A DNA stretch of 64,000 nt, taken from positions 1 through 64,000 of the forward strand of contig PAQL01000001.1 of assembly GCA_002709295.1 (NCBI GenBank), read 5' to 3'. The DNA comes from Phycisphaerae bacterium. GTDB taxonomy: Bacteria > Planctomycetota > Phycisphaerae > Phycisphaerales > SM1A02. Made by a program: the position numbers and the translations under genes. Under the pieces are notes generated by a model. The model had not been told where the DNA came from. It saw only the letters and a list, made by a program, of their open reading frames with translations, and searched no databases. Below are positions 19,591 to 30,040 of this stretch, piece after piece (position 1 is the first letter of the stretch; every line of letters starts with the position of its first letter).

Positions 19591-21018
19591 ATGAACACAG
19601 CGAATATCGTGGGCAACGACAGGATCCCGGCCATCGAGGGCCGGGAATTGCAGGTTCTCGACCCGGCCACGGACGAGCTCGTCGCCACCGTGCCCGACAG
19701 CGGGCCGGAGGAGACCCGCCGGGCGATCGACGCCGCGGCCTCCGCCTTCGAGCAATGGAGGCTCGTGCCGCCCTCGGAGCGAGCCGAGGTTCTCCTCACA
19801 TTCGCCGATGCCCTGAAGACCGATCGGGAACGACTGGCCTCCATTCTGACCCGCGAGCAGGGTAAGCCGCTCGCTGAATCAAGGGCGGAGATCGACTACG
19901 CGGCCTCCTTCCTCCCGGTGGCCGCGGAGGCCGGCGTGGAGATCCTGGAGGAACGGGTCGACATCCCCGGCAAGGACGTCCGGGTGCTGCAGCGGCCCGT
20001 CGGCGTGACCGCGGCGATCACACCGTGGAACTTTCCGATCGCGATGCTGGCGAAGAAGACCGCTCCCGCGATGGCCGCCGGATGCGTCCAGGTGATCAAA
20101 CCGGCCGAGCAGACGCCGTTGAGCGGGATCGCGTTCGTCGAACTCGGACTGGAAGCCGGCATTCCGCCCGGGGTGCTCAACGTGGTGACCGGCACGCCCG
20201 GCCCGATCGGCGACGCCCTTCTCGCGGATTCCCGGGTTCGGAAGATCTCGTTCACCGGTTCGACCGAGGTCGGGCGGCATCTCATGCGAGGTGGGGCGGA
20301 GAACCTTCTCCGTCTCTCCCTCGAGCTCGGCGGTCATGCTCCGATGATCGTGTTCGAGGATGCGGACCTGGATCGCGCGATCGAGGTGGCGATGAAGGCG
20401 AAGTTCCGCAATGCCGGTCAGACCTGCATCAGTCCCAACCGCTTCCTCGTGCATCACCGCCTGCACGACGCTTTCGTGGAACGACTCGCGGACGCCGCCT
20501 CGAACCTGGTGTCGGGGCGCGGCGATCGCGACGGCGTCGATCTGGGCCCCCTCATCGATGATGTGGCGGTCGCCAAGGTCTTCGACCACATCGACGATGC
20601 CCTGGCCCGGGGCGCAGAGATCGCCAGCGGCGGGGGGCGGCGGAATCCACCCGGTCTGACCGACCGCTTCCCGGAACCAACGGTGCTCCTGAACACCGGT
20701 CCCGGGATGCGGTGCTGGCACGAGGAGACCTTCGGGCCGGTCTGTCCGGTTCGAAGCTTCACCGACGATGAGGAGGCCATCGAACTGGCGAACCGTTCCG
20801 ACCACGGCCTCGCCGGGTACGCGGTCACCGACGATCCCGTCCGGATCGAACGGATCGCCAGAGATCTCCAGGCCGGAATCATCGGCGTCAACGACGGGGC
20901 ACCCGCCGTCGCCTCGGTTCCGTTCGGAGGGATCCGACATTCCGGGTTCGGCCGGGAAGGAGGCCGGTGGGGGGTGCTCGAGCATCTCGAGACGATCACC
21001 GTCTCCCGGATCCCCTGA
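19591..21018 (+). CDS. NAD(P)-dependent aldehyde dehydrogenase, succinate-semialdehyde dehydrogenase-like
   Basis: Oxidises an aldehyde to the acid; sequence closest in character to GabD-type succinate-semialdehyde dehydrogenases. The 475-residue protein has TPWNFPIAMLAKKTAPA (about 138-154), KPAEQTPLSG, the glycine motif FTGSTEVGRHL, the catalytic Glu in LELGGHAPMIVFEDAD and the nucleophilic Cys in NAGQTCISPNR near 270. HEETFGPVCPV and PFGGIRHSGFGREGG follow near the C terminus. The ATG at 19591 is preceded by AGAGGA at 4-9 nt; the 17 codons before it in the track are not conserved in character. It is divergent from the WXG100-like cluster and ends in a bidirectional hairpin shared with rpoD. 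In vivo substrate uncertain. Confidence 0.87.
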   Translation: MNTANIVGNDRIPAIEGRELQVLDPATDELVATVPDSGPEETRRAIDAAASAFEQWRLVPPSERAEVLLTFADALKTDRERLASILTREQGKPLAESRAEIDYAASFLPVAAEAGVEILEERVDIPGKDVRVLQRPVGVTAAITPWNFPIAMLAKKTAPAMAAGCVQVIKPAEQTPLSGIAFVELGLEAGIPPGVLNVVTGTPGPIGDALLADSRVRKISFTGSTEVGRHLMRGGAENLLRLSLELGGHAPMIVFEDADLDRAIEVAMKAKFRNAGQTCISPNRFLVHHRLHDAFVERLADAASNLVSGRGDRDGVDLGPLIDDVAVAKVFDHIDDALARGAEIASGGGRRNPPGLTDRFPEPTVLLNTGPGMRCWHEETFGPVCPVRSFTDDEEAIELANRSDHGLAGYAVTDDPVRIERIARDLQAGIIGVNDGAPAVASVPFGGIRHSGFGREGGRWGVLEHLETITVSRIP

Positions 21019-21053
21019 CTCCCTCGAACATGACCACGGCCTTCGAGAAGGAG

Positions 21054-21080
21054 ACCGGGCGACCCTGAAGGTCGCCCGGT
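21054..21080. terminator. Bidirectional hairpin terminator between aldehyde dehydrogenase and rpoD
   Basis: Perfect 11-bp inverted repeat ACCGGGCGACC / GGTCGCCCGGT with a 5-nt loop, 35 bp after the aldehyde dehydrogenase stop and 37 bp after the convergent rpoD stop. There is no strong T-tract on either side, so termination may be modest. Confidence 0.7.
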
Positions 21081-21117
21081 CGGAGCGTGCATGGCTGGAT
21101 GATCGAATGCGCCCGTC

Positions 21118-22974
<1,857 letters not shown>

Positions 22975-23026
22975 GCGTTGCTCCAGTTGGGACGACGGCC
23001 AGGAGCCGTCCGGAGGAGGGGATCGA

Positions 23027-25045
23027 TCACGGCAGGTCGTGATCGTGAGATGATTCGTGATCCGTGGTGTCGGACGGGTCGGTCCGATCCACGGGTGGGC
23101 CGGAATTCCGATCGGGGGAGTCGTATCCCCCGGTCATTCCGGAACGACGTCGTTTGATTGCGGCCGGATCCGAGCCGGCGGCCCGGATCCGCTCGAGGGC
23201 GGCAGCGGCCTCGTCCGCGGAACGGACCGGCCGGGAGGCGAGGTCGGCGCGGTCGGCGAGCACGATGTCGCGGTCGATCGCCGCGATCAGTTCCCGGCAG
23301 GCCTCCTCGAGCAGGGGCCCGGGATCCGAGACGGCGGGGTCGCCGAGATCGCGGATCTGGCGGTATCCCTCGGCGAAGCAGCCCGCGACGATCCGCGAGA
23401 GGCCGACGTCCTCGATGGAGGCGACCAGATCCGATCCGTCGGGCACGTGCCCGTCGGCGGCTCCGTCGAGGATGCATTGCCATGCGCTGCGGCACGGGGG
23501 ATCCTCGAACTGCATCGCCTCGAAGCGCTCGACCACCGGGCGGGCACCGTCCCCGAGATCGATCGGCCGAGTGGCAAGGGCGGGTTCGGCGAGCACGAGA
23601 CGGAGGAGGCCCTCCTCGGCGCGACGGCGCCGGCCGTGGGCCCTCAGGATCGGTTCCGCGACATCCACCGGAGCGGAGTCGGGAGCGTCGGCGACCATTC
23701 GCGCCGGACGCGGCGTACCCTCGCGTTCGAGCATCCCCACTTCGACGCCGAGCACTCCGGCCAGATGCTGGAGCACGAACTTGCGTCGCACTCCGGCGAG
23801 GCCCTCCAGCCCGAGCCCGTCGAGCCGACGAAGCACCTCGTCGACCACCCGCTGCCTGGCGGTCACGCCGGAGGAGTCACGAAGGCGGTCGCGGAAGTCC
23901 TTGACCAGCGACCTCAATGCGTCCTCGGATTCGTCGATCGCGGTCTGGAACCGCGCGGGGCCGTCCTCGCTCCGAAGCAGCTCGTCCGGATCGAGTCCCT
24001 CCGGCAGCGAACAGAGCCTGATGTCGACCTCCGACGCGAAGAAGACCTCGACCGCGCGGTCGGCGGCCCGGCGACCTGCGGCGTCTCCGTCGAAGAGGAG
24101 CACCACCGTGTCACAGAACCGGGCGAGCCGATCGGCATGCTCCCGGGTGAGGGCGGTGCCGAGGGTCGCGACCGCGTTCTCGAAGCCATGCCCGTGCAGG
24201 GCCATGACGTCGGTGTAGCCCTCGCATACGATCGCGGTCCTCGTGCGGGCGATCGCCCGGGAGGCCAGATCCAGCCCGTAGAGGGTGCGGCCCTTGTGGA
24301 AGACCTCGCTCTCGGGGCTGTTGAGATACTTGGGCTCGTCGTCGGGATCGATCCGGCGGGCTCCGAAGGCCACGGGGCGGCCGAGTTCGTCGCGGATCGG
24401 GAAGATCAGACGGTTTCGGAAGTTGTCGATGAGGGTGCCGCGACTGGACGGTCTGAGCAGTCCCGCGGCTTCGAAGACCTCGGGGGAGGGCACCGGATCT
24501 CCATCGACCAGCTGTCCGGAGGCGGATCGCTCGGCGACCCGGTCGGCGAGCGTCGACCAGGCATCGGGGGCGAGACCGAGGCCGAAACGCTCCGCGAGCT
24601 CGGGGGAGATGCCTCGCTCGTCGAGAATGCGGCGTCCTTCGACCCCCGCATCCCCGGAAAGCATGCGGATGAAGAACGTGGCCGCGAGTCGGTTGGCCCG
24701 GAGGATCTCGGTGCGACGCGTGACCTCGGCCTCGTCGCGGCGCGGGCCGCGAGTGAGCTCCAGTCCGGCCCGGGTGGCCAGGGTCTCCAGCGCCTCCCGG
24801 AACTCGATCCGGTGGTAGTTGATGAGGAAGTCGATCGCATTGCCGTGGGCACCACAGGCGAAGCAGTGGTAGAAGCCCTTCGCGGGGACCACGCACATCG
24901 AGGGACGACTGTCGTCGTGGAAGGGGCAGATGCCGACGAACTCCGCACCCTTGGGCTCGAGGCGCACCTGCTCTCCGATCACCGCCACGAGATCGGTGGC
25001 GGCGAGGATCCTGTCCCGGTCGTTGTTGTACTGGCCTGCGGACAC
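23027..25045 (-). CDS. dnaG: DNA primase DnaG
   Basis: Synthesises RNA primers for replication. The 672-residue protein shows a CHC2 zinc-binding domain ([11 protein letters not shown]...[12 protein letters not shown], residues 40-67), a catalytic core with [21 protein letters not shown], the TOPRIM motifs [12 protein letters not shown] and [12 protein letters not shown] (about 265-325), and an alpha-helical C-terminal region for helicase binding with a disordered, His/Asp-rich tail. I start at the GTG at 25045 (GAGG 9 nt upstream, protein then reads [13 protein letters not shown] as expected) and not at the track start 24 codons earlier. It is cotranscribed with rpoD. Confidence 0.95.
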   Translation of the reverse strand: MSAGQYNNDRDRILAATDLVAVIGEQVRLEPKGAEFVGICPFHDDSRPSMCVVPAKGFYHCFACGAHGNAIDFLINYHRIEFREALETLATRAGLELTRGPRRDEAEVTRRTEILRANRLAATFFIRMLSGDAGVEGRRILDERGISPELAERFGLGLAPDAWSTLADRVAERSASGQLVDGDPVPSPEVFEAAGLLRPSSRGTLIDNFRNRLIFPIRDELGRPVAFGARRIDPDDEPKYLNSPESEVFHKGRTLYGLDLASRAIARTRTAIVCEGYTDVMALHGHGFENAVATLGTALTREHADRLARFCDTVVLLFDGDAAGRRAADRAVEVFFASEVDIRLCSLPEGLDPDELLRSEDGPARFQTAIDESEDALRSLVKDFRDRLRDSSGVTARQRVVDEVLRRLDGLGLEGLAGVRRKFVLQHLAGVLGVEVGMLEREGTPRPARMVADAPDSAPVDVAEPILRAHGRRRRAEEGLLRLVLAEPALATRPIDLGDGARPVVERFEAMQFEDPPCRSAWQCILDGAADGHVPDGSDLVASIEDVGLSRIVAGCFAEGYRQIRDLGDPAVSDPGPLLEEACRELIAAIDRDIVLADRADLASRPVRSADEAAAALERIRAAGSDPAAIKRRRSGMTGGYDSPDRNSGPPVDRTDPSDTTDHESSHDHDLP

Positions 25046-25520
25046 GGTGCGGAACCTCGGTGAAGAACCGAAGGGAGGAGGAGAGGCGCCCCCGAAGGGG
25101 ACGTACAGGGATCGCACCGAGGACGCACCGGCCTCCGGACGGAGGTCGGCGATGACCGGCGTTCACCGAGGCGGAGCATCGGTGACAGGAATCCGGAACC
25201 CGAGGGGCGGGTGGACCGGAGGTCGGACGTTCATGTCGGATCGGTGCGGAACGCTTCGGGTCGGAGTCCTGTCCGAGTCGATCGAGGACGAGGGCGGCCG
25301 ATGGACCTGGGCGCTGTCGGTCGCGGCGAGGGGTGCGTGTTCCGCCCTGGAGGTTGGAGGAGGGCTGGAACGGTGATGCCGCTGGCGGACGAGGAAGAGT
25401 ATCGTTCAGAAGGCTGGAATCAACACCGAATACCGGAAGAAATTCCGGATTTTCGGGGTTGGAGTGGTTTTCGGAAGCGGGGCTTCGGGAAACGAGCCTG
25501 CAGGAGTCCGGGAAGGCGGA
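25046..25520 (-). other. Non-coding region upstream of dnaG / downstream of rpmB
   Basis: A 475-base stretch with no credible gene; ORFs here lack ribosome sites and coding character. A short inverted repeat CCGGAA-GAAA-TTCCGG lies at 25433-25448 in a locally AT-richer patch (25425-25480), about 70 bp downstream of the rpmB stop. It may act as a weak rpmB terminator. The dnaG promoter should lie in the left part but I cannot assign it. Confidence 0.45.
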
Positions 25521-25796
25521 TCAGCCCGCCGCGGCCTTCTGTTCGCGGGTGTAGGTGTACTTCCGCTTGGCAGGCTTCACGACCAGGCCCATCCTGATCG
25601 CCTTGGTCGACGCGTAGACCCGCTTGGGGGCCCCGTCGATCAGGCAATTGACCTTCTGGAGGTTGGGCTTGAAGGTTCGCTTGGTCTTGGAGGTGATCTT
25701 GATACCGACGCCACCGAGGTACTTCGGACGTCCGCGGTAGGTCTTCTTGTGGCCGGAACTGGTCCCGGTTCCAAGGAAATGGCATCGACGAGGCAT
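25521..25796 (-). CDS. rpmB: 50S ribosomal protein L28
   Basis: Large-subunit ribosomal protein, 91 residues. It starts MPRRCHFLGTGTSSGHKKTYRGRP and contains the family core TKRTFKPNLQKVNC followed by the basic KAIRMGLVVKPAKRKY region; the expected zinc-type CxxC at the N terminus is not present. The ATG at 25796 has GGAGA 7 nt upstream; the longer ORF in the track extends into the upstream spacer. It is a short distance (71 bp) downstream of the sulfoxide reductase gene and is likely served by the same transcript or its own promoter. Confidence 0.93.
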   Translation of the reverse strand: MPRRCHFLGTGTSSGHKKTYRGRPKYLGGVGIKITSKTKRTFKPNLQKVNCLIDGAPKRVYASTKAIRMGLVVKPAKRKYTYTREQKAAAG

Positions 25797-25867
25797 GACT
25801 GCGTCTCCAAGAGTGAAGCCGGGCAGTATACGAGATCCCTGCGAATCGGCAAGCCGCCGATCGGCCA

Positions 25868-26389
25868 TCAGCCCGTTTCAGGCCGGGTCGGCCCATCGTC
25901 CCCGGGGGAGAGCAGGCCGGCCAGGGCGAGGCAGGCTCGAAGCAGACGATCATCTTCGTCCGAGAACGAATCGGGCTCGAAACTGTCCAGATCGAGGACG
26001 GTGTCCGCCGGATGAGGGCCGTCCGTCCCCAGCCGGAGGGGGATCACGATTTCGGATCGATCCCGGGGATCGCAGGCGATGTAGTCGGCCCCGAGTTCGG
26101 AGACATCACCCACGATCCTGGTCACCCCGCGAACCAGGGCCTGGCCGCAGACTCCGTGGAGGCCGATGGGGGAGCAGGCTGGCCGATCGCGTCGAGGTCC
26201 CAGCAGCATCGCGTCCGGGTCGTGCGGATCGATGGCATAGAAGCCCAGCCAGCTGACCCCCGTCTTCTCGAGGTGACGCCAGGCGAGCTCCACGAAGGTG
26301 TCGAGTCGGGTTGCGATCGAATCGGAGGGGGCGGTCTCCGCCAGCGACTGTTCGAGGCGTCGATAGGCCTCTCGCCGCGACGGATTCAC
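25868..26389 (-). CDS. Free methionine-(R)-sulfoxide reductase-like GAF protein
   Basis: Reduces free methionine-R-sulfoxide, protecting the methionine pool from oxidation (family knowledge). The 173-residue single GAF domain contains [46 protein letters not shown]. All three cysteines used by this family (PAC, GVCG, IACD) are present, which separates it from sensory GAF domains. The GTG start at 26389 overlaps the clpX stop by 4 nt (GTGA), implying translational coupling with clpX. It is cytosolic. Confidence 0.85.
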   Translation of the reverse strand: MNPSRREAYRRLEQSLAETAPSDSIATRLDTFVELAWRHLEKTGVSWLGFYAIDPHDPDAMLLGPRRDRPACSPIGLHGVCGQALVRGVTRIVGDVSELGADYIACDPRDRSEIVIPLRLGTDGPHPADTVLDLDSFEPDSFSDEDDRLLRACLALAGLLSPGDDGPTRPETG

Positions 26390-27843
26390 GCCGACTCCTT
26401 GCTCCGACGGGCCATGCGTTCCAGGTCCGCCCCGTTCTCGACGGCATCGGGATCGATCACATAGACGACCCCGTCGTTGTCCTGTTCGGGGAGGTCGTAG
26501 AGCAGGTCGACCATGATCTCGTCCATGACGGCCCTCAGGGCCCGGGCACCGGTGTCCCGCTTCATGGCTCGTTCGGCGATCATGTTCAGGGCCTCGTCAT
26601 GGAATTCCAGCTCGGCGCCCTCGAGGGAGAACAGGTGCTGGTACTGCTTGACGATCGCATTCCGGGGTTCGGTGAGGATCCGAACCATCGCGGAGCGATC
26701 GAGAGGCTCGAGCGGGCAGACGATCGGAAGACGGCCCACGAGCTCGGGGATGAGGCCGAACTCCAGGATGTCCTCGGGCACGACCCGCGAGAGGGCGGTG
26801 CTGTCGTCGGTGGCATCGCCGTCGACAGCCCCGGCGAAGCCGATGCGGCTGGAGCCGAGTCGCTTGCGGATGATGTCCTCCAGACCGACGAAGGAGCCTC
26901 CGCACACGAAGAGCACGTGAGAGGTGTCGAGCTGGATGTACTGCTGTTCCGGGTGCTTTCGCCCGCCCTGGGGGGGGACGTTGGCGACGGTGCCCTCGAG
27001 CATCTTCAACAGCGACTGCTGCACGCCCTCGCCCGAGACGTCACGGGTGATGGACACGTTGCTGCTGGTCTTGCCGATCTTGTCGATCTCGTCGATGTAG
27101 ATGATCCCGCGCTGGGCGGTCTCGAGGTCGTAGTCGGCGGCCTGAAGCAGCTTGAGCAGGAGGTTCTCCACGTCCTCGCCCACGTAGCCGGCCTCGGTCA
27201 GGGTGGTCGCATCGCCGATGGCGAAGGGGACGTTGATGATCCTCGCCAGGGTCCGGGCGAGGAGGGTCTTGCCGGTACCGGTGTGACCGATCAGCAGCAC
27301 GTTGGACTTGTCGAGTTCGACCTCGGAATCCTCGACTTCCGCGTGCATCAGTCGCTTGTAGTGGGTGTGCACCGCCACCGCGAGGGAACGCTTCGCCCGA
27401 TCCTGTCCGATCACGTACTGATCGAGGAATTCGCGAAGCTGTCGGGGGGTCGGAATGGAGCTGAAGAGCGGACGACCGCGATCGACGCGGCGACGCTCCT
27501 GCCGGAAGATGTTCTGGCAGAGATCCGTGCAGTTCGTGCAGATGTAGACGTCACCGGGGCCTTCGACCATCGGACCGACCTCGCGGGAGGTCTTGCCGCA
27601 GAAGGAGCAGGTGGTGATCTTCCGTCCCCTGAATCCGCTGCCATTGCCGCCACCACCGCCGGTGGGGCCACCGCCGTTGGATCCGCCGCCGCCGGGGCCA
27701 CCGGGGCCGCCGGGGCCACCACCGGAAGGGCCGTCCCCGCCACCCTGAGGGGGCTGGGGCGTGGAGGCGTTCGGAACGGGCACCGGGCGTCGGGCGGAAT
27801 GTCGAGGTTCGCCCTGACTGCTGGGATCGGAACTGCGTGGCAT
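26386..27843 (-). CDS. clpX: ATP-dependent Clp protease ATP-binding subunit ClpX
   Basis: AAA+ unfoldase that feeds substrates to ClpP. The 485-residue protein has a C4 zinc-binding domain ([14 protein letters not shown]...[10 protein letters not shown]), Walker [17 protein letters not shown], Walker [12 protein letters not shown], sensor regions and the D2 small domain. The SSRIGFAG stretch keeps an IGF-type loop for docking on ClpP. Unusually, the first 70 residues before the zinc domain are disordered and contain a Pro/Gly-rich tract of about 45 residues ([14 protein letters not shown]). The ATG at 27843 was chosen over the track start 98 codons upstream, which is non-coding in character. 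It lies 121 bp after the SHOCT gene; no clpP is adjacent. Confidence 0.95.
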   Translation of the reverse strand: MPRSSDPSSQGEPRHSARRPVPVPNASTPQPPQGGGDGPSGGGPGGPGGPGGGGSNGGGPTGGGGGNGSGFRGRKITTCSFCGKTSREVGPMVEGPGDVYICTNCTDLCQNIFRQERRRVDRGRPLFSSIPTPRQLREFLDQYVIGQDRAKRSLAVAVHTHYKRLMHAEVEDSEVELDKSNVLLIGHTGTGKTLLARTLARIINVPFAIGDATTLTEAGYVGEDVENLLLKLLQAADYDLETAQRGIIYIDEIDKIGKTSSNVSITRDVSGEGVQQSLLKMLEGTVANVPPQGGRKHPEQQYIQLDTSHVLFVCGGSFVGLEDIIRKRLGSSRIGFAGAVDGDATDDSTALSRVVPEDILEFGLIPELVGRLPIVCPLEPLDRSAMVRILTEPRNAIVKQYQHLFSLEGAELEFHDEALNMIAERAMKRDTGARALRAVMDEIMVDLLYDLPEQDNDGVVYVIDPDAVENGADLERMARRSKESA

Positions 27844-27964
27844 TCGTACTCTCGGGAACGGTGCGGTGATGATTCGGAGCCGATGCACGGCCGGAACCGG
27901 GGCTCGCTGATTGTATCGGGAGCCCGGTGGCACGGCTCCACCGGAATCCCGGTTCCTTCTTCGA

Positions 27965-28411
27965 TCAGACCCCGTCCGGCGGTTCCGAATCGGTGCGATT
28001 CCGTCTGGGAGGGGGGATCGCTCCGGAAACCCGGCTCTCGGACCTCGATGGCGAGCCACCGTCGATTCCGCGGACCTTGCCGAGCATCTTCTCGCGGGCG
28101 TTCTCGAACTCCTCGAGGGTGAGTTCGCCACGTTCATGCATCAGTCGAAGGTCCTCGAGGGTGAATCCGATCGACACCCCATGGTCCTGATGTCGATATC
28201 GGCGGCGAGCGATCAGCGCGATGGTGCCTCCCGCGAGGATCACCACCACGAGAATTCCGCACACGACGATCACCGACTCGAAGAGTCCGACTCCGGAATC
28301 GACCGCGGCACCACCGAATCCGGCGCCCGAGGCCGACACCGCCGACGCGAGGACCGGGATTGTCCGGGCCGCGAGCATCGGGAAGGGAACTCGACGGCCG
28401 GATGCCGTCAT
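27965..28411 (-). CDS. SHOCT-domain membrane protein
   Basis: A 148-residue protein with an N-terminal hydrophobic segment ([22 protein letters not shown]), a clear transmembrane helix (about 42-66, [27 protein letters not shown]) with basic residues after it (RRRYRHQ), and a C-terminal short helical SHOCT-type hairpin [27 protein letters not shown]. The tail is disordered. SHOCT domains are thought to mediate oligomerisation. The ATG at 28411 overlaps the tig stop (ATGA), so translation is coupled to trigger factor. Its position between tig and clpX, where clpP is often found, may hint at a role in proteostasis, but the function is unknown. Confidence 0.75.
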   Translation of the reverse strand: MTASGRRVPFPMLAARTIPVLASAVSASGAGFGGAAVDSGVGLFESVIVVCGILVVVILAGGTIALIARRRYRHQDHGVSIGFTLEDLRLMHERGELTLEEFENAREKMLGKVRGIDGGSPSRSESRVSGAIPPPRRNRTDSEPPDGV

Positions 28412-29829
28412 GAGCCGGCCGCGGCCTTCTTGCGATCGGCGACCTTCTTCTCGACCTGCTCGTTCCATTCGTCCGCAGGCATCTCGGTGACCTTCGCGGT
28501 GTCGACGATGCGATCGGCGGCCTTGGCCTGCTGGATCGACATCGCGACCTCGCGGATGCGTCCGGTGCGGGAAAGCTCGGTTCGAACCTCGTCGGGGCGG
28601 ACCCGCTGTGCCGCGGCGATCTCTGCGATCCGACCGTTGATCTCGGCCTCGCCGACGTTCACTTCGAAGTGCTTGGCGACCCGCGTCATGATGAACATCA
28701 GGCGGAGGCGGTCCCGGGAGTATCGATCGCTCTCCGACCGCATCTCCGCAAGCTTGAGCTCCACCTCGTTCTCGTCGAGTCCACGTCCCAGCAGGTCGAC
28801 CCGCTGCTGTTCGACGAGGTTCGCGGCCTGGGCCTCGCTGACCTTCGGGGGGACTTCGAAATCGATGTTGTCGAGCAGCCACTCGTAGACCTGCTCGCGT
28901 TCGGCCGATCGCTGCTCGGAGTCGCGGCGGTTCTCGAGGGCCAGCCGGAGCTGCTCCTTGAGTCCGGTCTCGTCGTCGAGCCCGAAGCGTTCCACGAGTT
29001 CGGAGGTCTCCAGAGGAGTCACTCGTTCCGCGTCCTTGATGTCGAAACGCACGCTGACCTTCTTGCCCCGGATGTCCTCTCGTTCGAATGATTCCGGGCC
29101 GACGGTGTCGAACTCGACCACGTCGCCGACCTTCCTGCCGGTCAGGTGGGTGGCGAGATCCTCGACGAGCAGTCCGAGGAACTGTCCCTTGCCCTCGTCC
29201 TCCTCGGCGGGGACGACCGCGACGGCCTTCTCGTGCTCGAAGAAGGGCTCGTCGGAACCCTCGACCCGCACCACCACCTCGCCGACCATCCGGTCCAGCG
29301 GCTCGAAGGGGCCTTCGATGCGGGCGGGAGCACCGAAGCGGTACCGGTTGCGGACCACCTCGGCGTCGATCATCTCGTCGGTGACCTCCATCATCGGCTT
29401 GGTGACCGGGACGCCTTCGAGGTCGGGAAGCTCGAAGTCCGGCACCACCTCCACCGAGACGGTGAACACGAAGTCGGTTCCGGATTCGACCATGGGGACC
29501 GAGTCCGGGTCGCCGAAGTCGGGGTCGCCGATGATCTCGATCTCGTTGTCCTTGATCGCCTGCTGGAAGGCATCCGAGATCAGCTGGCCCCGGGTCTCGT
29601 TCCGGATGTTCTCACCGAAGCGCTTCTCGAGGATGGCCCGAGGGACCCGTCCCTTCCGGAAGCCGGGGATCGCCGCCTCGTTGGCGACGTTGCCGAGCTG
29701 GAGTTCGAGCCGATCGTCCACCGCGGCCGCCGGAATCGTCACCTTGAGGGTCCGGCTGCAGGGGCCTGACTCGGTGATCTCGACCTGAGGTTCGAAGCCG
29801 CCACCGCCGTCGAAGGAGAAATCGCTCAT
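28408..29829 (-). CDS. tig: Trigger factor chaperone
   Basis: Ribosome-associated folding chaperone, 473 residues, close to the usual 430-480. The N-terminal ribosome-binding domain has the signature IPGFRKGRVPRAILEKRFGE (about 54-73). A middle FKBP-like segment (ATHLTGRKVGDVVEFDTVGPESF) and a helical C-terminal domain (EVPPKVSEAQAANLVEQQ, then IAAAQRVRPDEVRTEL) follow. It starts with MSDFSFDGGGGFEPQVEITESG, a Gly-rich extension ahead of the family core. The SHOCT protein is translationally coupled downstream and clpX follows. A terminator of the upstream glutamine synthetase gene separates the two transcription units. Confidence 0.94.
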   Translation of the reverse strand: MSDFSFDGGGGFEPQVEITESGPCSRTLKVTIPAAAVDDRLELQLGNVANEAAIPGFRKGRVPRAILEKRFGENIRNETRGQLISDAFQQAIKDNEIEIIGDPDFGDPDSVPMVESGTDFVFTVSVEVVPDFELPDLEGVPVTKPMMEVTDEMIDAEVVRNRYRFGAPARIEGPFEPLDRMVGEVVVRVEGSDEPFFEHEKAVAVVPAEEDEGKGQFLGLLVEDLATHLTGRKVGDVVEFDTVGPESFEREDIRGKKVSVRFDIKDAERVTPLETSELVERFGLDDETGLKEQLRLALENRRDSEQRSAEREQVYEWLLDNIDFEVPPKVSEAQAANLVEQQRVDLLGRGLDENEVELKLAEMRSESDRYSRDRLRLMFIMTRVAKHFEVNVGEAEINGRIAEIAAAQRVRPDEVRTELSRTGRIREVAMSIQQAKAADRIVDTAKVTEMPADEWNEQVEKKVADRKKAAAGS

Positions 29830-29982
29830 CGTGCTCGGAATCCTGGACCTGGAAGGAAGCCCCGATCGGGGCGAAGCCGAACAGGATACCGGTGCCCAGG
29901 CCCGGGAGCCAGTGAACCGCCCGGATCCGTCCCGACCGCCCCGGATTCATGCCGACCTCCGATGCCCGGGAATCGACCACGA

Positions 29983-30017
29983 CACCGCCCCTCCCCGGGG
30001 AGCGAGGAGGGGCGGTG
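29983..30017 (-). terminator. Hairpin downstream of glutamine synthetase III
   Basis: Perfect 12-bp inverted repeat CACCGCCCCTCC / GGAGGGGCGGTG with an 11-nt loop. It lies 23 bp past the stop of the leftward glutamine synthetase gene, in the gap before tig. No T-tract. Confidence 0.7.
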
Positions 30018-30040
30018 GATGGTGTCCGGGCGGTGCCGCC

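Noticed and set aside
23057-25063. 668-aa + strand ORF
   Set aside because: Antisense to dnaG.
25211-25597. Possible small genes between dnaG and rpmB
   Set aside because: No ribosome site or coding character; the frames overlap the known rpmB gene.
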